A stretch of DNA of 64,000 nucleotides from Pomphorhynchus laevis. Taxonomy: Eukaryota > Acanthocephala > Palaeacanthocephala > Echinorhynchida > Pomphorhynchidae. Each line of letters begins with the position of its first letter. The stretch's first letter is position 1. The stretch lies in assembly GCA_012934845.2 (NCBI GenBank), contig WNNJ02000234.1, positions 1 to 64,000 on the forward strand. The letters are read 5' to 3'. The position numbers were made by a program, and so were the translations under genes. The notes below the pieces were generated by a model. The model was not told the DNA's origin. It saw only the letters and a program-made list of their open reading frames with translations, and searched no databases. Shown here piece by piece: positions 32,104-43,579 of the stretch.

Positions 32104-33915
32104 AATCACTCGTTCATAATATCAAGTATGAGCCAAGTTTATTTTTCAAATGTTGTGCATCCAAAAATCGATCGAGATGCAAATGTTTTCCGTTACGTGT
32201 GAAAAATAAAGTAGTTGTCGACGATTATATGGTCGCTAATACATTTGTAGAGACATTCTTTCCTAGAATAGATGAATCAGTTACTGTACACGGCACCCTT
32301 CATCAGAATAATAAATCATCTAACTTGACGTCACATATTTCTATAGCTCATGTATATGAGCAACTTCGACGATTAAAACGGTGTCATTCTGCTGGTCCTG
32401 ACGGATTGCCATCCATCCTACTTAAAGAATTAGCTTCCCGCATTTGCGGTTCACTACATCGAATATTCATATTTCCTTATGCAAATCAAAGATTCCTCTC
32501 GACTGACTATAATCGATAGTTTGCCCTGTATATAAAAAAGGTGATAGGCCATGCGCCAGCAATATTAGACCAGTTAGTCTGACATGTATTTGCTGTAAGG
32601 TACTAGAGCGTTTGATTTTGTTACACTTCAACCGCCATATTTCGATAAATAACCTTTTACATCCTGTCCAACATGGATTCCGTTCGAGTAGATCAACATG
32701 TTCAAATCGTCTAATTGCTAGAGATGATTGGTCCAGTGCTATTAATGCCGGTGTCGACACCGACGTGGTATTCGTGGACTTCTCGCGTGCTTTCGATACA
32801 ATCAATCATAATATACTTATTGGCAAACTTATATGACTTCGATTTGACTCTGTAATTGTTAATTGAATTCGTGCGTATTTATTAGATATAACTGCAGCAG
32901 TCAGAGTAAGTGAGACTTTGCCAGATTGGACTTCTATATGTAGTGGTGTACCACAAGGATCGATTTTAGGACCAATTTTATTTAATATATATTAACGAAC
33001 ACCCATCATTACTGCTGTCAAAAACGTTGTTGTACGCCGATGATCTTAATGTCTAATGCTGTGTTGTCAATGACCTTGACCGACAAATGTTACAGTCTGA
33101 TCTCGATACATTGACGTATTGGTCAGCTGAGAACTGTTTAAGTATTAATGTGACAAAATGTGCATACATGCACATAGGGAATAAATTTTCGACTACCAGC
33201 TACTCAATTAACTTACAACCAATTCCTTTGGTTCGTCAACATAGAGACTTGGGCGTCGTCGTTTTGGATGATCTAGGCACTAGGAAAAATACGGAGCAAA
33301 TATGTGCTAGAGCAACTTGAATTTTCGGTATGATTTCCAGATGCTTTAGTAAATTAGAAATCGAGTCATTTAAACTTTTATTCACTACCCTCAGTTCAAG
33401 CGTTCTGAACTATTGTTCTCCAGCATCATACCAGTTAATAAATCAGAAGAACTTCGTATTGAACAGGTATTGCGACGTTCTTCTAAACGGGTAGCGGGCC
33501 TTCATAACCTTACTTATAAAGAACGGTTAAGTCGCCTTAGTATGCCCTCATTATCTTCACTTCGAGCATTAAATGACCTGGTTGTAGTGTGGCGGGCAAT
33601 GAGCAATCCCGAGAATCTCATTAGAAGTCTATTTCGTACGCGAAATGACTCAAGATTACGTGGTCATTCACTTATGTTACAACGTAATCACTGGTGTAAA
33701 AAAAGAAGCATTAATTTTGCCGTGCGTGTCATTCCAGCTTGGAACAGTTTACCGGCGGAAGTGGTGAAGCAAACAAGCAGACGTGGATTTGTATCTACTT
33801 TGAATAAACTGACTAATTTTTAATTACTTTGTTGTTAGTTTCATTTTTATATTTTAAATTGTGAAGGTGTCTATTGAGCTACGCTCGCTGACATTCTAGT
33901 AATAATAAATAATAA
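32104..33915 (+). mobile_element. CR1-like LINE, copy B
   Basis: Same family as copy A (21660-23985) and about 97-98 percent identical by eye from AAATCACTCGTTCATAATAT onward. 5'-truncated at 32104, inside the preceding LINE at its RT C-terminal part. RT text AGPDGLPSILLKELA, VVFVDFSRAFDTINHNIL and SGVPQGSILGPILF is followed by the same one-base shift before YADDLNV and the same early stop after ICARAT as in copy A. Has its own extra stops. Ends in a TAATAATAA tail at about 33915. A recent insertion or duplication. Confidence 0.88.
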
Positions 33916-34679
33916 TACTTATATAAGATTTTATACAATTTGCATTTATATCAGCCTCTTGTGCACATAAAAGGTGACATAACTGTCTCCTATAAGGTGA
34001 CAGGTAACCTATATGTTACCTGGAACATACTTCTTTGAGGTTTATATGAGTCATAAGCCTCTTGTGCACAGTAACAGCTTGATGATGATATTGTTTGTTT
34101 ACGTGTGTTCTTTTCTAATTTGTTCAAAAAAGGTGAGAAATATGTCGCGCCGCCTATCGTTGCGAGATAGCTCTGTAGGTTGGGTAAGAAGAACGATATA
34201 GCACGATTGCTAAAGGTCGCTTTAAGATCGGCAGAACAATCAAAGTGCCTGTCTAAACGCGGTTATCGACTGAAAGGTAACAAAATACGAATTTTACATG
34301 ATATTTCTCTCGAAAACATGCAAACATTGAAGAATATCAAACCGGAACTTCATTCAGGTTGCAAAAAGGTGAATCGAATATGTGCTTTCGAAATTTTCGG
34401 GTTGTGAGGTGGCGTCCTGCAGTTCGATTGAGATAAATCATTTTTTCACTATAAGTGACAACGCCATGATGGGACATGTGGTGGATATATTTTTAAAGAC
34501 GAAGTTGTCATCTAACTATTCAGATAGAATATGTACTAATAAATATCCCCTGGATGTATGCTATTCCAATCACAGAAGATTACTTGCTCAATTGTATGTA
34601 GTGCAACATTTTATATATTGCTTACGACATTAACAGACTCCTAAACGTTGTTAGGCATATGTTAAACATCGTCGTACTT
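33916..34679. other. Unassigned region with two open frames
   Basis: Plus-strand frames 34180-34407 (75 codons: ARLLKVALRSAEQSKCLSKR, then GNKIRILHD) and 34382-34633 (83 codons) overlap and are not recognised. Lysine-rich and not obviously a LINE. They could be the 5' part of the LINE that starts at 34680 or a host pseudogene. Confidence 0.3.
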
Positions 34680-36465
34680 ACCTTCCACGATTAATTGTGC
34701 TCGTTTGGAATCCGGTGATGTAGTTAACAAGCAGGATATTGAGGAAGCTCTTGCTAGCAGTTTTGTAGTATCTCTACCATCGCAATTTAATATTGACCAG
34801 GTACAGTACTCGTCCAACCTTCAATCTAACTTATTAATATTTCCCATTAACGTCATTGAAGTTTAATTCGAACTCCATAATTTAAATAGCTTTGTCTCTG
34901 CAGGACCAGATGGTATATCCTATTTTTTGCGTACTCTGTCATACATTATTGCTCCAAGCCTTGCGTTCATATTTCATCAAAGCTTACAGCATTCATGGAT
35001 TCCTAATGATTGGAAAAGTGCAATTGTTGTACCTACTCCAAAGAATCAGTTGACACTAACTTGTTCAGATTTTATACCAATTAGTCTTTAAAAAAGATTT
35101 ATTTTTACGTGTCAAATGCGTGCCGGCGCACGCTTACATAACCACAACAACAAAAACAAAAATCTAGATTATGTGTTATTACCATTATGTGTTATAAAGA
35201 GGCTCATCGCGAAGAGAATACGTGACCATCTATAATTATACCAAATTCTTGATGATTCCCAGCACGGCTTCCGACCCGGTCGTTTGTGCTCAACTAATCT
35301 GCTGAAGGCTCACGAACATTAAGTAACTGCTCTTTGTTCGTGTTTTAAGGTTGATATAATATTTATTGATTTCTCTAAGTCATTTCGACACAGTTCCTGT
35401 GTTTACTGACATTTTAACAATACTGACAATCCTAATAATACTGACAGTTTGACACTCGTTTAAATTCATTATTACATCATTACGGTGTTCATACTGCAAT
35501 TTGCAACTGGATTAAAACATGTCTTGAGGACCGATCCTTCGTTGTGCGATTAGATAAAGTTTTGTCAACAGCTCGACGTGTTTATTCGGGTGTTCCTCAG
35601 GGCACGGTTTTAGGTCCACTTCTCTTTATTATTTTCTTAAATGACCTACTCCCAATGTTAATGTGTCCTCGCCTGAATTTGCTGACGATGTCAATATATG
35701 GGCAACAAGTCAAAACGATGCGATTGTGAATTTTTACGACATGACCTTAACTGTATCAAGACTTGGTATAATAACAATGACTTGATACTCAACGCGACAA
35801 AGTGTGTATGGATGAGATTAGGCAGAGATAAAACTCATTTTGACTACAAAATAAATGGAAACTCAATCAAGCGAGTCTCAAAGTATCCCGATCTGGGAGT
35901 GATTATTCACGAATCGCTAAAGACAAGAGCAAACAGCTATCATGCGTGTTTAACAGCGATACGTGCCTTATACTGCATCAAGCCTACTTTTAGAAAATTA
36001 TCAGCACCAATCTTCTCCAAACTTTATTGTGCGCTAGTAAGACCACATATTGGATACTGTGTTCAGGCAACCTTACCAACAACCAGGGGGTGAGTTGATT
36101 AACTTAGATAATGCATTCAGACGTGCTTCCAGGTTGTGTTGTCAAAGGAGTTTTACTTCAAGGTTAAGATGCTAGAATGTTTTATCAATGATGTATCTTT
36201 AACTTTTTCTTGACTTGATTGAACTTTAGAGAATTGTACATTCAGTTAATGGTTTTCCTGTGGATGTAGTCAAATTTAGAGAAAATACGAAATTGCGAGG
36301 CTATTGTATACGAAATTGCGAGGCACAACGTTGTGGTAATCGCCTTGTGAGTTCCCCATGCTTAGATACAGTAGATTCTTTAGCTCCTAGTGAAAGTCTT
36401 TCGGACAGAGTTATACCTCTTGCTTCCCAGGTTGTTCCCAGTTTATATCTTGATACCGAGATTTA
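34680..36465 (+). mobile_element. CR1-like LINE, interrupted by an L2 tail
   Basis: Plus strand. RT N-part at 34690-35087 (VSAGPDGISYFLRTL, WIPNDWKSAIVVPTPK, DFIPISL), then a 100-bp L2 piece, then RT again from about 35205 (LIAKRIRDHL, ILDDSQHGFRPGRLCSTNLL), VDIIFIDFSK, YSGVPQGTVLGPLLFIIFLND and FADDVNIW. C-terminal part 35698-36460: LNATKCVWMRLGRD, DLGVIIHESLKTRANS, TAIRALYCIKPTFRKLS, RPHIGYCVQATLP, KLRGYCIRN and LSDRVIPL. Relative of the 29165-30080 family. Frameshifts and stops; dead. Confidence 0.8.
35088..35185 (-). mobile_element. L2-type LINE 3' tip inserted in another LINE
   Basis: About 95 bp matching the extreme 3' end of the L2 copies at 8073-8160 and 47728-47815, including the hairpin GCGTGC-CGGC-GCACGC and CTTACATAACCACA. 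It separates DFIPISL from the next RT block of the host LINE. Heavily 5'-truncated insertion. Confidence 0.85.
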
Positions 36466-37360
36466 CGTCACGTTCTTCATGGAATATTCTTCGGAGGGTT
36501 GTTTGCTACGTTCTTCTGTTAAAGCTCCAAGAAATGTATCCAGAGAGTTCTTTCTTCGTGACTTCTTATGCGGCCAGTGTGCTGCCAAGAAGGTTTCGAA
36601 TTTGATCGACGTAGCTCAGAACAACACAAGACGCATAGAAACACTTGAACACGAGATAAAAGAGTTAATTGCCATTTTGGAGGGACCATCGACTAAAGGG
36701 GTTAGCGCAGTACTAAGTCATGCAGATACTTCGGTTGGCAAGCCTCTATCGTTTTCCAACGTAGTACAACGTATGGTCACACGAACTGTTCTAATTGCCA
36801 ATAGATTGTCGAAGGATGCTCCTCCTCTCGAGGTTATTCAGGAAGTTGATCGACAGGCTCGTAGAGCTCGTAACGTTATTATTCGAGGTCTACCGGTTGC
36901 TTCTAATGAGGTGGAGAATGTTCAGGCGTTGTTTGCATCGTTGGACATTCTTCTGGACAAAAATATTTCGATTAGGGTGCACCGCTTTCGGACTCAGAAG
37001 AGTGATTCACCATCCTGGCTTTTACTCACAACTAACGAAGCGGTTAGTACATTAATTTTGAAGCGAGGAAGATGCTTAAAAGACTCTGAGCTCTTCCAAA
37101 ATGTATACGTCAGTGCTGGCCTCTCCCCAGCGGAACGTGATACGCGTAACATCCTTCTCGATCAACTTAAGGTGGCGAGGGAAAACAATCCGTCAGTTCG
37201 CTTTGTGATCCGTAACAATAAAGTGGTACGCTTAGGAACACGTTTGGAATCATCTACTGGTGAAAATGGGATAGGGCAGTCAGTTATCCCCCATATGACA
37301 ATCACAAACTTTTCCTCGTGCAGCGTCAGATTCTTGCCTTCGTCATCTTTTATTATTTAA
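36260..37360 (+). CDS. LINE ORF1 protein (RRM-like), fused frame
   Basis: 366 open codons. The first 65 or so belong to the C-terminus of the preceding LINE (KLRGYCIRN, LSDRVIPL); the rest is ORF1 of the next element. Around residues 100-110 LRDFLCGQCAAKK looks like the end of a PHD-type Cys cluster. Residues about 117-140 (NNTRRIETLEHEIKELIAIL) form a likely coiled coil. Residues about 210-330 match the RNA-binding fold of LINE ORF1s (RARNVIIRGLPVASNEVENV; VHRFRT; LSPAERDTRNILLDQLKVAR; VIRNNKVVR). It would coat LINE RNA. The stop overlaps the start of the endonuclease frame at 37362. The fusion is accidental. Confidence 0.7.
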   Translation: MDVVKFRENTKLRGYCIRNCEAQRCGNRLVSSPCLDTVDSLAPSESLSDRVIPLASQVVPSLYLDTEIYVTFFMEYSSEGCLLRSSVKAPRNVSREFFLRDFLCGQCAAKKVSNLIDVAQNNTRRIETLEHEIKELIAILEGPSTKGVSAVLSHADTSVGKPLSFSNVVQRMVTRTVLIANRLSKDAPPLEVIQEVDRQARRARNVIIRGLPVASNEVENVQALFASLDILLDKNISIRVHRFRTQKSDSPSWLLLTTNEAVSTLILKRGRCLKDSELFQNVYVSAGLSPAERDTRNILLDQLKVARENNPSVRFVIRNNKVVRLGTRLESSTGENGIGQSVIPHMTITNFSSCSVRFLPSSSFII

Positions 37361-40290
37361 CGTGGAAGGTCTTGAAACTCTTATGAATGCAGGATTTGCT
37401 AGTTATTTGACCTCCTTTGATATTGCAGTTCTATTGGAGACTTTCACAACATCGCCGGTAAAATTAAACTCATTTTATTGCTTTGAAATTCTGGCCACTC
37501 TTGGTGATCGCGGTCGACCTAGTGGAGGTGTTATTTTGGCAATCAATGGTTCTTTTAGTGAGTGGTCTTACAAAACATTCGAGAATTCAGTTTATTTGGA
37601 CACTCCGAGCATTGTCATTATCGCCTGCTACTTCAAGCCGTCGTTAGACGCTTCTGATATTATTAATGAGTTGTCTGAGATTCTCTTAAACTATCTAGTA
37701 ATAAACCCATAGTTGTTGCTGGTGATTTCAACACTACCTTTTCTAGATCCTCTCTAAAGCTTAATTTACTAAAGGAATTCTTCTTTTCGCACAATCTAAC
37801 TCTTCACGTTCCTATCGAGGGTTGGACTTATGAAATGGGTGAAACTAGGAGCTGTCTAGATTTAATATTCTCGAACGTTGGTATTCATGATACATGCTTA
37901 GATTTCGATGTAGCATGGGCTTTACGACGAAAACATAAACCGGTAATTTGTGTCATTAAAGAATTCTCGACTTCACCAAGTGATTTTTGTCCCGTCCAAC
38001 CCAAGAGTAGGCGGATTTTTGTCGACGCCATTAACTTTAGTCAATTGAATGAATCTAAGCGACTCTTGTTGTGTGGTGATCTAGCGACCAGTTACACTAT
38101 GCTCCACCAAACACTGTTACGCGCGTGTAATAATATCCGACATAATGGAAGCCGATCGTATCGACTACCAAACCATTTAAAATTTTTGCAGAGGATGCAA
38201 CTCTCATTCTACAAGACTAACGAATAAAAGTCCAGGACGGATTTTGTGACTCTGCGTAGATTTTATAATAAGAGTACTAGACAATTCATGCTGAATATGC
38301 TTAGACGAGAAGAGCAGATAATGCTTCTAAGAGCTGAGGTCGCTCCATGGCTAGCACGCCCCAAAACTTGTAAACTTGCCTCTAAGATTCCTTTAGAAGA
38401 TTGGCGCAAGCATTTCGCTGAAATTCTGGCCTCGTCTAATTCTAATTCCTTCGATCCTAAAGAATGCAATCTCTATTGTCCTATCACGGACCATGATCCG
38501 CTCAATTATCCCTTTAGCCTAGCTGAAATTAAGAGCTGTCTCTCTAATATGGCTACTAGAAAGGCTGCTGGGATTGATCAACTGTGTGTTGAACATATTA
38601 ATCAGACTTTCGGATTGGTCGCTGACTACTGAATATTCTTTTATAACGCGGTTCTTAGGGGTTGTCCTATACCAAATAACTGGCGTGACAGCATTATCAA
38701 AGTGTTGTTCAAAGGTTTGGGAGATCCCTCGTGTCGAGATTCTTATAGAGGGATAGCTCTACTAAATCATTCGTATAAGGTTCTATCTAATTTGATGGCC
38801 GTACGTTTGTCGAGATTTCGTAGTTTTCTTCTTCCTCCAGAGCAACATGGATTTCGTATAAATCATTCTACTATGAGTGCACTCTCAGTTCTTCGGTCAC
38901 TTGGTCTCGATACTTTTAAAAAGCATTCATATTTGTATAGTATTTTTGTTGATTTTGCGAAAGCGTTCGACTCGATTGATAGAACCTTGCTATAAACCAA
39001 GCTTCATGAGAGAGTAAATGTTCATGGAGACTTTCTATTTCTTCTCGAAAGAATATTGCGTCCTATTTCGATGCGCATTTACGACGGAGTTAATTATTCG
39101 GGTCCTTTGACTGCTAGTCGTGGATTCCAGCAAGGAGATCCTCTCAGCCCGCTGTTATTTTCCTTCTTCTTGATGGATCTCCCAGATCACGTTCGTTTCG
39201 CCTCATCCAATGTAGTGCCAATTTTATATGCTCACGATCTTGCCTTAGTAACGTTGGATAGATGCTCAGCACAATCAGCCATTACAGCTCTCGTTTAGTT
39301 TTATCTGACAAATAAGATAGTGATCAACACTTCCAAAACGAAAATTATAAAATTTCGGCGAGGTGGGCCTCGCTGTCGTGATGATGTGCTCTTTCTGAAT
39401 GCAACATCGATAGAATTTGTTAATTCGTATCGATATCTAGGCTTTGAACTCTCATCTCGGTGGTCTTTCAGAAGCCACTTATTGCGCAATTGGCGAAAGT
39501 TGTAACGTCAGCTTATACGGCATCGAAGCTTGGTCTTATGTCCTTCGAAGGCGCGATCAAATACTTTGATGTGATGTTGCTTCCTATTCTGAGTTACGGG
39601 ATTCGATGCTTTTGGTCGGATTTGACCTTAGGAGATTTTCAGATCATTGATAAATGTTTTTGGCGCTATCCTAAAAAGGATATTAGGAGCATCATCGAAG
39701 TGTTCTTCTACAGCTGTTGCGGTGCTTAGTAGATCAATACCACTCTCGGTCAAACTTTGCAATCGATTTCGCCTTGGTGAAACCACAGCGTATTTGGCAG
39801 CCAACTGCTATTCGATAACAATAATACTTAGCCTAGATCCAGATATCTTTTTGACGCCTGTTTATACTCAATCAGCTTGGAGAAATCCAAGATACCAAAA
39901 GCGTCCGCTGGTTTGGCGTTTATCTTTAGACAGCTACCACGCCAAATTTTGTTCAATTCGACTCCCTTATCACACTCGCTCGACTCACTGTTGCTGTCGA
40001 TTTTGCTCAAAAGAGTGTTCAGCTCTTTTGCATGCTTTCGCATGCCCCGTATTATCTTCGTGGTCTTTAGAACAAGTCGACAAAGGAGGACTAGGAAATC
40101 ACCTAACTTTGATTGATGCTTAACATTTTTTTCTTGCGCACCGTTACGCTCATGGCCCGATTTCAAACTTCAGAATTCATCTATAGCAACGTACGCTAAA
40201 TGTTCAGACGCCGGATTTCTGATTTCAAGTAATTGATTTAATTTATTGTATTTTAAATTTTGCCCAGCCGAAAAGTGAAATGGGAAATAA
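36465..40290 (+). mobile_element. APE-type LINE with ORF1 and ORF2, distinct lineage
   Basis: Plus strand. ORF1 to 37360. Endonuclease about 37362-38200: FNVEGLETLMNAGF, TLGDRGRPSGGVI, VVAGDFNTTFSRSSLKL, RSCLDLIFSNVGI. RT about 38246-39730: AEIKSCLSNMATRKAAGID, NNWRDSIIKVLFKGLGD, SYRGIALLNHSYKVLSNLM, EQHGFRINHSTMSAL, IFVDFAKAFDSIDRTLL, GFQQGDPLSPLLFSF, YAHDLALV (YADD slot), NTSKTKIIKFRRGG. The C-terminus to about 40120 ends in a Cys/His group (CCRFCSKECSALLHAFACP). SYRGIALLN and the terminal zinc motif set it apart from the CR1-like families; the clade is uncertain (R1/I/Jockey side likely). A handful of frameshifts; inactive. Confidence 0.82.
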
Positions 40291-43095
40291 ATCGCTGCAT
40301 TATTATTATAAAAAAATAAAAACCGAATCAATTTAATTTGCCGAGGTGGAATGAAAGTAGGTTATTCATCAATGTCTTGACGCAGTTGATTACGGAAGCC
40401 TGTTTGGATACGGATGATGGTAGTGCACTGCAAAAAGTCACAATAGTGAGTCAATGCATTCTTCAAAGATTAAAGTCCAGGAAGGTTAGTTTGATAAGAC
40501 AGGCTATGAAAAGGCGTATCGAGAGGTGGAATTCCGGTAATTGGAGTGAGCTTATAGCTGAAGTTCGTTATCTACAATCGACTAGAAAAAGCAGAGTGTA
40601 TACAAGCTCAGATTGATTGGAAAGTAGCGTTTAGACGCTCTATGCAAAAGGGTGATACCAAAGCAGCAATAAAATCTTTGGAAGATGCTTCAGGTGGATC
40701 ATATCTGAATCCTGATGATTTCATAGGATCTTCAACCGTACGACAGTTGCTGGAAAGCAAACATCCAGAAGGAGATCGCGTATATGTAGAAGGTGTGATG
40801 ACTTGTCCGCATCCTAACTTACTGCCATTTCATCCAGTGATGTTTGACAAGATTGATGCTGAGAGTATTATTACAGAGGCCCGACGCACTCGCGGTTCCG
40901 CAGGGCCCTCTAGGGTAGATGCCTCTACAAGGAAACAAATGCTAACTTCTTTTGATAGAGATTCAATGGCGTTGGCTGATGCATTGGCCGGTTTAACAAG
41001 AAGACTTGTATCGGGTATTGTACCAAAAGGTTCAACTTCAGCACTTGTAGCTTCCAGGTTAATCGCAGTTGCAAAGAATAACGGAATCCGACCCATAGGG
41101 GTGGGCGAGGTGTATCGTCGGATTATTTCAAAGGTAATTCTCAAAACAATTTCTATGCATATTCAGAGCGTCGCTGGTACTATGCAATTGTGCGCAGGAC
41201 AAAGATGTGGAGCGGAATACATAGTACGTGGTTTACGATCATCTCTAATGGAAAAACGTGATTCTTGTATGCTTCTAATTGACGCAAAGAATGCATTCAA
41301 CTGTGTAAATCGTAAGATGGCACTAGCAAACATAAAAAATGTATGCCCGCCTTTGCTTAATGTGTTAACGAACATGTATTCAGAGGATCCTATGATGATA
41401 GGAGACGATATAATATTGTCTCGCGAAGGGTTCACACAGGGTGATCCTCTGTCTATGGTTGCATTCGCGGCTTCTACAATTCCTTTAATATTGCGTTTGA
41501 AGGAGGCATTTCCGTCTGTCCAACAGATGTGGTATGCAGATGATGTATTTTGCATTGGGGAGACGGGTGTTCTTTACCAATATCTTGAAATGATGAAGGA
41601 CATTGGTCCGTATTATGGTTTTTACATCAATACTCAGAAATGCCAGTTAATCTCTAGATCTAATAATGATATAGCAAGGTCAATATTTGCGGGTAGTGAA
41701 ATTCTAGTTTCACACCTAGGCGCTGAAGTTCTTGGGTGTCCAATCGGATATGGCGACTATGAGCGGAAATTGGTGGAACATAAGGTTGATAAATGGAGTA
41801 AGATGGTTAGACGCGTATCGGAAATATCCGAAACATGTGCTCAACAGACTTATCTAGCTTTCATTTTTGCGTTACAACATAAATGGACATATGTTTTTCG
41901 TGCGTGCAAATGTGAAAAATCATGGTTACAAGTACTAGAATTGGAAATAAGGAAAAGCTTATTGCCGGGGATAGGGATGAGTGAAATTACGGAGGACATA
42001 AGGCAATTAGTTGAACTTCCTACATCTAGCGGAGGCATGGGGATTTTAAATCCTTGCGAGCTGGTAATCCAGGAATGGAATTGGTCTAAAAAAATGTGTT
42101 TACCTTTATTAAATGGATACGTAGGACAAGAATTACTTGAGAAACAAATACTGGTAAATATCGGAATTCGGGGTGAAAAGAAGATTTTTAACGATTTAAA
42201 GCACAGTAAGATTATTGCAGAACTGGATAATTACACAAAAAATGCCTTAATTCATGCATCAGAAAAAGGCGCATCAACCTGGCTATCTTCAAGGATTAGC
42301 GAAGATAGGCAGTATTGTCTAAATAATCATCAGTTTTATGATGGGCTTGCCGCTAGATATGGATGGCAATTAAAAGACGCTCCGACAAAATGTGTTTGTG
42401 GAGAACTTAACAACGTATCGCACACACTATCTTGCAAAACAGGGGGCTTTACAATTGTTCGACATAATGTGATGCGCGACATTATAGCAGGTATGTTATC
42501 TGCAACATGTAAGGCTATTGAAATTGAGCCGGTCTTACTTCCTATTGAGTCTTCTTACAAATTTGATAGAATAACAACGTGTAAGGATATGAATGCACGC
42601 CTTGATGTTGCATGCAGTGGTTTATACGGGCATTCGACAGAGCGGTCTTTTCTAGACATTTGCGTTTATAACGTTCATGCTCCATCGTATGCCAATCGAA
42701 GCCCTCATAGTTTGTTTGAGTATCATCACAACAGAAAGCAGGCCAAATATTTAGAGCGAGTATCTAGGGTCGATCGTGCTTCATTTATTCCGGTTATTTT
42801 TTCATCGTCTGGCGGAATCAGTAGAGAGTCACATGCATTGCTTAAGAGAATAGCGTCAATACAGGCCTTAAGAGGGGACAATAACTACAGTGATTGTATC
42901 GCTACGTTACGTCGAAAGATCGGGTTTGGTCTAATAAAATCAAATTCTTGGTGTTTTCGATGCCGTCGTCAGAGGTCTGAAGAGATATAGTTAGAATATA
43001 TTTATAATGAGGTCAAACTTTTTGTCTAGTATTTGACTATTTGATTTGTCTTGTGTTCAATGTAATTTTGTGTAATAATAAAAAAAATTATTATA
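40290..43095 (+). mobile_element. RLE-type LINE, best-preserved element of the window
   Basis: 5' part 40338-40616 (WNESRLFINVL, RRIERWNSGNWSELIAEVRYL) is in another frame from the main frame, which is open upstream of its ATG through AECIQAQIDWKVAFRR; one frameshift near 40590-40616 would separate them. Then the 782-codon frame, a short 3' UTR and an A/T tail (TAATAATAAAAAAAATTATT, 43073-43092). The 397-bp repeat begins at once after it. No N-terminal zinc finger or ORF1 is seen upstream, so the 5' end may be truncated. Confidence 0.85.
40642..42990 (+). CDS. Reverse transcriptase with restriction-like endonuclease
   Basis: 782 residues, uninterrupted. RT: RGSAGPSRVDASTRK (about 86), RPIGVGEVYRRIISKVIL (about 155), AGQRCGAEYIVRGLRSS, LLIDAKNAFNCVNRKMAL (palm Asp, about 215), REGFTQGDPLSMVAFAAST (about 262) and WYADDVFCIG with the catalytic Asp pair near 299. 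The thumb follows (LGCPIGYGDYERKL; FALQHKWTYVFRAC). C-terminal zinc-binding CVCG-x6-HTLSC near 583, then RHNVMRDIIAG, and a PD-(D/E)xK-type nuclease around ARLDVACSGLYG (651) and FLDICVYN. Such enzymes nick a target and copy their RNA there, often site-specifically. Belongs to the RLE group (R2/R4/NeSL/CRE sense); exact clade not fixed. All key residues seem present. Confidence 0.9.
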   Translation: MQKGDTKAAIKSLEDASGGSYLNPDDFIGSSTVRQLLESKHPEGDRVYVEGVMTCPHPNLLPFHPVMFDKIDAESIITEARRTRGSAGPSRVDASTRKQMLTSFDRDSMALADALAGLTRRLVSGIVPKGSTSALVASRLIAVAKNNGIRPIGVGEVYRRIISKVILKTISMHIQSVAGTMQLCAGQRCGAEYIVRGLRSSLMEKRDSCMLLIDAKNAFNCVNRKMALANIKNVCPPLLNVLTNMYSEDPMMIGDDIILSREGFTQGDPLSMVAFAASTIPLILRLKEAFPSVQQMWYADDVFCIGETGVLYQYLEMMKDIGPYYGFYINTQKCQLISRSNNDIARSIFAGSEILVSHLGAEVLGCPIGYGDYERKLVEHKVDKWSKMVRRVSEISETCAQQTYLAFIFALQHKWTYVFRACKCEKSWLQVLELEIRKSLLPGIGMSEITEDIRQLVELPTSSGGMGILNPCELVIQEWNWSKKMCLPLLNGYVGQELLEKQILVNIGIRGEKKIFNDLKHSKIIAELDNYTKNALIHASEKGASTWLSSRISEDRQYCLNNHQFYDGLAARYGWQLKDAPTKCVCGELNNVSHTLSCKTGGFTIVRHNVMRDIIAGMLSATCKAIEIEPVLLPIESSYKFDRITTCKDMNARLDVACSGLYGHSTERSFLDICVYNVHAPSYANRSPHSLFEYHHNRKQAKYLERVSRVDRASFIPVIFSSSGGISRESHALLKRIASIQALRGDNNYSDCIATLRRKIGFGLIKSNSWCFRCRRQRSEEI

Positions 43096-43182
43096 ATAAT
43101 TCTTCTGATTGTGGCACGACATTATCCTCACAGGTATTGTTCCTATTCTAGATACAGCAGGACGCTACTAATCAGTCTGGGT

Positions 43183-43229
43183 GGGTCTCATCAGCTGCTG
43201 ACCCAGACCTACATTTCACGTTTCGACCC
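43183..43229 (-). ncRNA. Hammerhead-like core in 397-bp repeat, unit 1
   Basis: Minus strand, in order: GGGTC, GAAA, hairpin ACGT-GAA-ATGT overlapping the end of GAAA (one G-U pair), A as cleavage-type GUA, about 15 nt, CTGATGA, GACCC. GGGTC and GACCC pair perfectly and abut both boxes with the canonical G-C pair. All core boxes are intact. Stem I is the weak point: CTG/CAG pairing only. Best candidate of the set. Confidence 0.45.
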
Positions 43230-43579
43230 TTATTTTCTGCTTTCTCCGTACACTGGTGCTGATCGGATTATAAGTCAGGACGTCTGTATCGCGATTCAAC
43301 GCTACATCCACTCAGCTGGCTGCTCCAGTGGTGTAGATATACATTTCTGTATATTGCTTTTGGTAGGGGATCGTATTCTAACGATCTATTAGAAACCTAC
43401 CTAGTTGTTTGATCCGCTAGCCGGATCACTGATTTTTCATGCTGCCACTTGCATTGAATGTTTTTAATTTAACTTGATTACATCTGTGAGCTGAAATTCT
43501 TCTGATTGTGGCACGACATTATCCTCACAGATATTGCTCCTATTCTTGATACAGCAGGACGCTACTAATCAGTGTGGGT

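Noticed and set aside
40830-42038. Minus-strand frames within the RLE LINE
   Set aside because: Shadows of the 782-codon plus-strand frame.
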